A stretch of DNA of 64,000 nt from Streptomyces sp. KL109B. GTDB taxonomy: Bacteria; Actinomycetota; Actinomycetes; Streptomycetales; Streptomycetaceae. The stretch is taken from NCBI RefSeq assembly GCF_030766935.1, contig NZ_JASERL010000011.1, positions 1 to 64,000 on the forward strand, written 5' to 3'. How positions within the stretch are numbered: position 1 is the stretch's first letter; every line of letters begins with the position of its first letter. Below are positions 61,742-64,000 of the stretch, piece after piece. Under the pieces are notes generated by a model. The model was not told the DNA's origin. It searched no databases and saw only the letters and a list, made by a program, of their open reading frames with translations. Both the position numbers and the translations under genes were made by a program.

Positions 61742-62832
61742 TTGACCGTGTTTCCCCACAGCTCGGGGTCGTCGACGTTCTTCTTGGTGACCAGCGGGGC
61801 GGGCAGCTGGTCCTCCAGGGTGCCGCTGGGCAGCTTCACGATCTTCGAGCCGTGGTCGGTCGGCCCCGGCTCGAACTTCTTGCCCTGCATCGCCGCCTTG
61901 ACGTAGTACATGCCGTACTTGGCGTACGTGTCGGCGGGCTGCGAGACCGTCGCGTCGATCTGGCCCTTGCGGATGGCGGCGTACTCCTGCGGGATGCCGT
62001 CGTTGGACACGATCGTGATGTGTCCGTCGGAGCCCGTCTTCTTCAACAGGCCCTTGGACTTGAGGGTTTGGAGGGTCGGCGCGAGATACACGCCGCCCGC
62101 CTGCATATAGATCCCCTTGATGTCGGGGTTGGCGTTGAGGAGGGTGTCGAGCTTGGAGGCGGCGGTGTCGGACTCCCACTTCGCGGGGATCTCCAGGACC
62201 TTGAGCTTCGGGTACTCGGCCTTGACGCAGTCCCGGAACGCCTTGGAGCGCTCGCGGCCGTTCACCGACGCCAGGTCGCCCATGATCTGGACGACCTTTC
62301 CGGACTTCACGTGGTCGCCGAGGTAGGCGCAGGCCTTCTTGCCGTACGAGACGTTGTTCGCGCGTACGACCATGGCGACCTTCCCCTTGTCGGGTGCCAC
62401 GTCCACGGCGACGACGGGGACGCCCTTGCGTTCCGCCTGGTCGAGCCCTGCGCCGATGGCGGCGCTGTCGAGCGGCGCCACGACGAGGCCCTGCACGCCC
62501 TGGTTGAGCTGGTTGTTGATGTCCGTGATCTGCTGCGACGGGTCGCTGTTGGAGTTGACGGTCTTCAGCGCGTCCACGCCCTCGGACTTCGCCATCTTCG
62601 GCACGTAGTCGTTGTACGACTGCCAGAACGGCGAGGTCAGCAGTGGCAGGACGACGCCCACCTTGCCGGTGCCGCCGTCGCCGCCACCGCCTCCGGCACC
62701 GGCCGCGGTGTCCTTGGTGCTGCCGCAGGCGGCGAGGGCGAGGGCGGCGCAGCCCATCAGGGCGACCGCGCATACCGGGCGCTTGCGGTGCTTCTTGTTC
62801 GGTGTGCCTGTCGTGCCTGTCGTGTCCGTCAT
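61738..62832 (-). CDS. Sugar ABC transporter substrate-binding lipoprotein (CUT2/RbsB-like)
   Basis: A 364-aa exported lipoprotein: Lys/Arg-rich signal start, lipobox LALAAC, Gly-rich linker, then a type I periplasmic-binding fold (KVGVVLPLLTSPFWQSYNDYV...NQGVQGLVVAPLDSAAIGAGLDQAERKGVPVVAVDVAPDKG...NPDIKGIYMQAGGV). Captures the operon sugar outside the cell. First gene of the operon, divergent from the GntR gene, with palindromic operators about 130-160 bp upstream of its start. Confidence 0.9.
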   Translation of the reverse strand: MTDTTGTTGTPNKKHRKRPVCAVALMGCAALALAACGSTKDTAAGAGGGGGDGGTGKVGVVLPLLTSPFWQSYNDYVPKMAKSEGVDALKTVNSNSDPSQQITDINNQLNQGVQGLVVAPLDSAAIGAGLDQAERKGVPVVAVDVAPDKGKVAMVVRANNVSYGKKACAYLGDHVKSGKVVQIMGDLASVNGRERSKAFRDCVKAEYPKLKVLEIPAKWESDTAASKLDTLLNANPDIKGIYMQAGGVYLAPTLQTLKSKGLLKKTGSDGHITIVSNDGIPQEYAAIRKGQIDATVSQPADTYAKYGMYYVKAAMQGKKFEPGPTDHGSKIVKLPSGTLEDQLPAPLVTKKNVDDPELWGNTVK

Positions 62833-62960
62833 CGGACCGCTCCTCGGCTACGGAAGTCATTGGGGGGGACCGCGCCGAGATATTTATCAGACCACTTATG
62901 CGCGCCAACACCCGTCGTACCCAAGTTTTCTGGGTATTTACGCCTCGGGAGGGCGTCGGT

Positions 62961-62993
62961 GGGTCGGACCATTTCGGTAGTGGTCGGACCACT
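62961..62993. promoter_or_regulatory. Two FadR-type operators between the sugar operon and its GntR gene
   Basis: AGTGGTC-G-GACCACT (62979-62993) is a perfect 15-bp palindrome and GGTC-G-GACC (62962-62970) a shorter one. A third partial copy, CAGACCACTT, lies at 62888-62897. TGGTCNGACCA fits the FadR-subfamily operator pattern. The 15-bp site overlaps the -35 position of the regulator promoter. Confidence 0.75.
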
Positions 62994-63001
62994 GGGCTGG
63001 T

Positions 63002-63007
63002 TACACT
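63002..63007 (+). promoter_or_regulatory. -10 box TACACT, leaderless promoter of the GntR gene
   Basis: TACACT ends 7 nt before the ATG at 63015; the 15-bp operator ends 8 bp upstream of it. Confidence 0.6.
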
Positions 63008-63014
63008 GCGCCGC

Positions 63015-63728
63015 ATGGAGCAGACCGCCCCGCAGAAGGGCACCGTCACGCAGCGGGCCATCGAGCAGCTCAAGGCGATGATCGGCAGCGGTGACCTGCA
63101 ACCGGGTCAACGGCTGCCCACCGAGCGGGACTTGGCGGCGCAGCTCGGCATCTCGCGCAGTTCGGTGCGGGAGGCGATCCGGGCGCTCACGGTGCTCGGC
63201 GTACTGGAGGCGCGGCACGGGTCCGGTATCTACGTCACGCAGTTGGAGGCCGGGGACCTGCTGGAGACGTTCGGGGTGGTCGCCGATCTGTCGCGCGGGC
63301 CCCGGCTCGTGGAGCTTCTGGAGGTGCGGCGCATCCTGGAGTCCACGGCGACGGCGCTGGCCGCGGCGCGGATCACCCGGGTGCAACTGGCGGAGGTCGC
63401 CGACCACTTGGCGGCCATGGAGGCGACGGACGACCCCGACGAGATCCTCGCCCACGACCTGGCGTTCCATCGGGCGATCGCCGCTGCCGCGGGCAACGAC
63501 ACGATGGCGGCGATCCTGGAGGGGTTGTCCTCGCGGACGTTCCGGGCGCGGGTGTGGCGCGGGTACGAGCAGGAGGGGGCCTTCGAGCGGACACGGCGCG
63601 AGCATGCGCGGATTTTGCGGGCGTTGGAGGCGAGGGATCCGGAGGCGGCGAGGGGTGCGGCGGCGGCGCATGTGGGTGAGGTGGAGTCGTGGCTGCGGGG
63701 GCAGTTGGGCTCGGTCGACCGTGGTTGA
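63015..63728 (+). CDS. GntR-family (FadR/FCD) repressor of the sugar operon
   Basis: A 237-aa regulator. Winged helix at about residues 12-78 (RAIEQLKAMIGSGDLQPGQRLPTERDLAAQLGISRSSVREAIRALTVLGVLEARHGSGIYV), then an FCD domain with the metal-binding pattern (LEVRRILESTATALAAARI, DLAFHRAIAAAAGNDTMAAIL, EHARILRALEARD). It is divergent from the nine-gene sugar operon, with operators overlapping its own promoter, so it probably represses both and responds to a pathway acid such as the fuconate intermediate. Confidence 0.9.
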   Translation: MEQTAPQKGTVTQRAIEQLKAMIGSGDLQPGQRLPTERDLAAQLGISRSSVREAIRALTVLGVLEARHGSGIYVTQLEAGDLLETFGVVADLSRGPRLVELLEVRRILESTATALAAARITRVQLAEVADHLAAMEATDDPDEILAHDLAFHRAIAAAAGNDTMAAILEGLSSRTFRARVWRGYEQEGAFERTRREHARILRALEARDPEAARGAAAAHVGEVESWLRGQLGSVDRG

Positions 63729-63780
63729 CGTCTCGGGACTCTGCCCCGGGCCCCGCTGACTCTCGTCCGACGGCGGGGCT
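63727..63780 (+). repeat. Dispersed repeat, copy 5
   Basis: GACGTCTCGGGACTCTGCCC then CGGGCCCCGCTG, diverging afterwards into CGGCGGGGCT. It starts at the GntR stop codon and ends at the MmyB-type gene. The 11-bp GACGTCTCGGG lead-in is shared with copy 4. Confidence 0.75.
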
Positions 63781-64000
63781 CAGTGGGCGGCGGTTGAATG
63801 GGGTGACCAGGACGACAGGATGCGGAGGGCGTCGTGGGAGGGGGTGCCGGGTTCGGCGGTCCAGATGACGAGTTGTTGGTCGGGGTCGGTGGCGCAGGTG
63901 AGGGCGTCCCAGTCCAGGGTGAGTTCGCCGGCCACCGGGTGGTGGAGCACTTTGCTGCCGCGGCCGAGCGAGGCCACCCGGTGGTCGCCCCACCAGCGGC
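63780..64000 (-). CDS. MmyB-type XRE regulator, C-terminal part, cut by the window edge
   Basis: About 73 C-terminal residues (RWWGDHRVASLGRGSKVLHH, then PVAGELTLDWDAL and DQQLVIWTAEPGTPSHDALRIL). This matches the end of the MmyB ligand-binding domain of helix-turn-helix regulators abundant in Streptomyces. The N-terminal XRE domain lies beyond the right edge. Convergent with the GntR gene. Confidence 0.8.
   Translation of the reverse strand, partial: RWWGDHRVASLGRGSKVLHHPVAGELTLDWDALTCATDPDQQLVIWTAEPGTPSHDALRILSSWSPHSTAAH

Noticed and set aside
60203..63073. A single 956-codon protein extending the ABC ATPase upstream
   Set aside because: The upstream part is an alternative frame of the substrate-binding gene; the true ATPase begins at the ATG at 61741, overlapping the binding-protein stop.

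Overview
The window is chromosomal DNA of a high-GC actinomycete, almost certainly a Streptomyces. The protein repertoire fits that genus: ergothioneine genes, DUF574-type SAM methyltransferase, SpoIIE/GAF/PAS phosphatase, class F sortase and a MmyB-type regulator. Coding bias is strongly GC3, GTG and TTG starts are common, and many genes have a TANNNT box 6-8 nt before the start codon, i.e. leaderless mRNAs. No rRNA, tRNA, CRISPR array, prophage or polyketide/NRPS cluster was seen.

Region 1 (1-11,100) is an accessory block in decay. Intact genes are an aromatic-ring FAD hydroxylase, a two-domain VOC dioxygenase, a GntR/FCD regulator, an unknown gene under a TetR repressor, another TetR, a CocE/NonD hydrolase and a LysR regulator. 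Between them lie at least four broken genes: an FAH-family hydrolase, a second CocE/NonD hydrolase, a SnoaL-like protein with an amber codon, and an amidohydrolase. There is also an IS481-type transposase stub and a 189-bp element with perfect 19-bp terminal inverted repeats. It reads as a former aromatic/xenobiotic catabolic island.

Region 2 (11,100-32,700) is core-like. It holds a disulfide oxidoreductase divergent from thioredoxin, a LacI regulator with a GH18 protein, a leaderless PemK/MazF-like gene, the overlapping egtABCD operon (ergothioneine), and a solute-binding lipoprotein behind a DasR-type dre operator. These are followed by dodecin, a luciferase-like oxidoreductase, a UvrA-like ABC protein, and sdhCAB (three-subunit succinate dehydrogenase) divergent from a LysR gene.

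Region 3 (32,700-54,800) is rich in signalling and surface genes. It includes a PAS-GGDEF-EAL c-di-GMP enzyme (RmdA-like) coupled to a methyltransferase, secreted and membrane-anchored proteins beside a class F sortase, a polysaccharide deacetylase, a universal stress protein, an APC permease and an ECF sigma factor. A LytTR/LytS-type two-component system surrounds a DUF485/SSS carboxylate symporter. An anti-sigma-like protein, an Fpg/Nei glycosylase and an RsbU-type phosphatase complete it.

Region 4 (54,750-63,730) is a catabolic operon on the minus strand: substrate-binding lipoprotein, ABC ATPase, permease, L-fuconate dehydratase-like enzyme, SDR, aldo/keto reductase, mutarotase and lactonase. 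It is controlled by a divergent FadR-type GntR gene with palindromic operators. Together these specify uptake and non-phosphorylative oxidation of a 6-deoxyhexose, probably L-fucose. A MmyB-type regulator runs off the right edge.

A dispersed repeat of about 50 bp (core CTGCCCCGGACCCCGCTG) occurs at least five times, always in the same orientation. One copy is translated inside the sugar permease gene.
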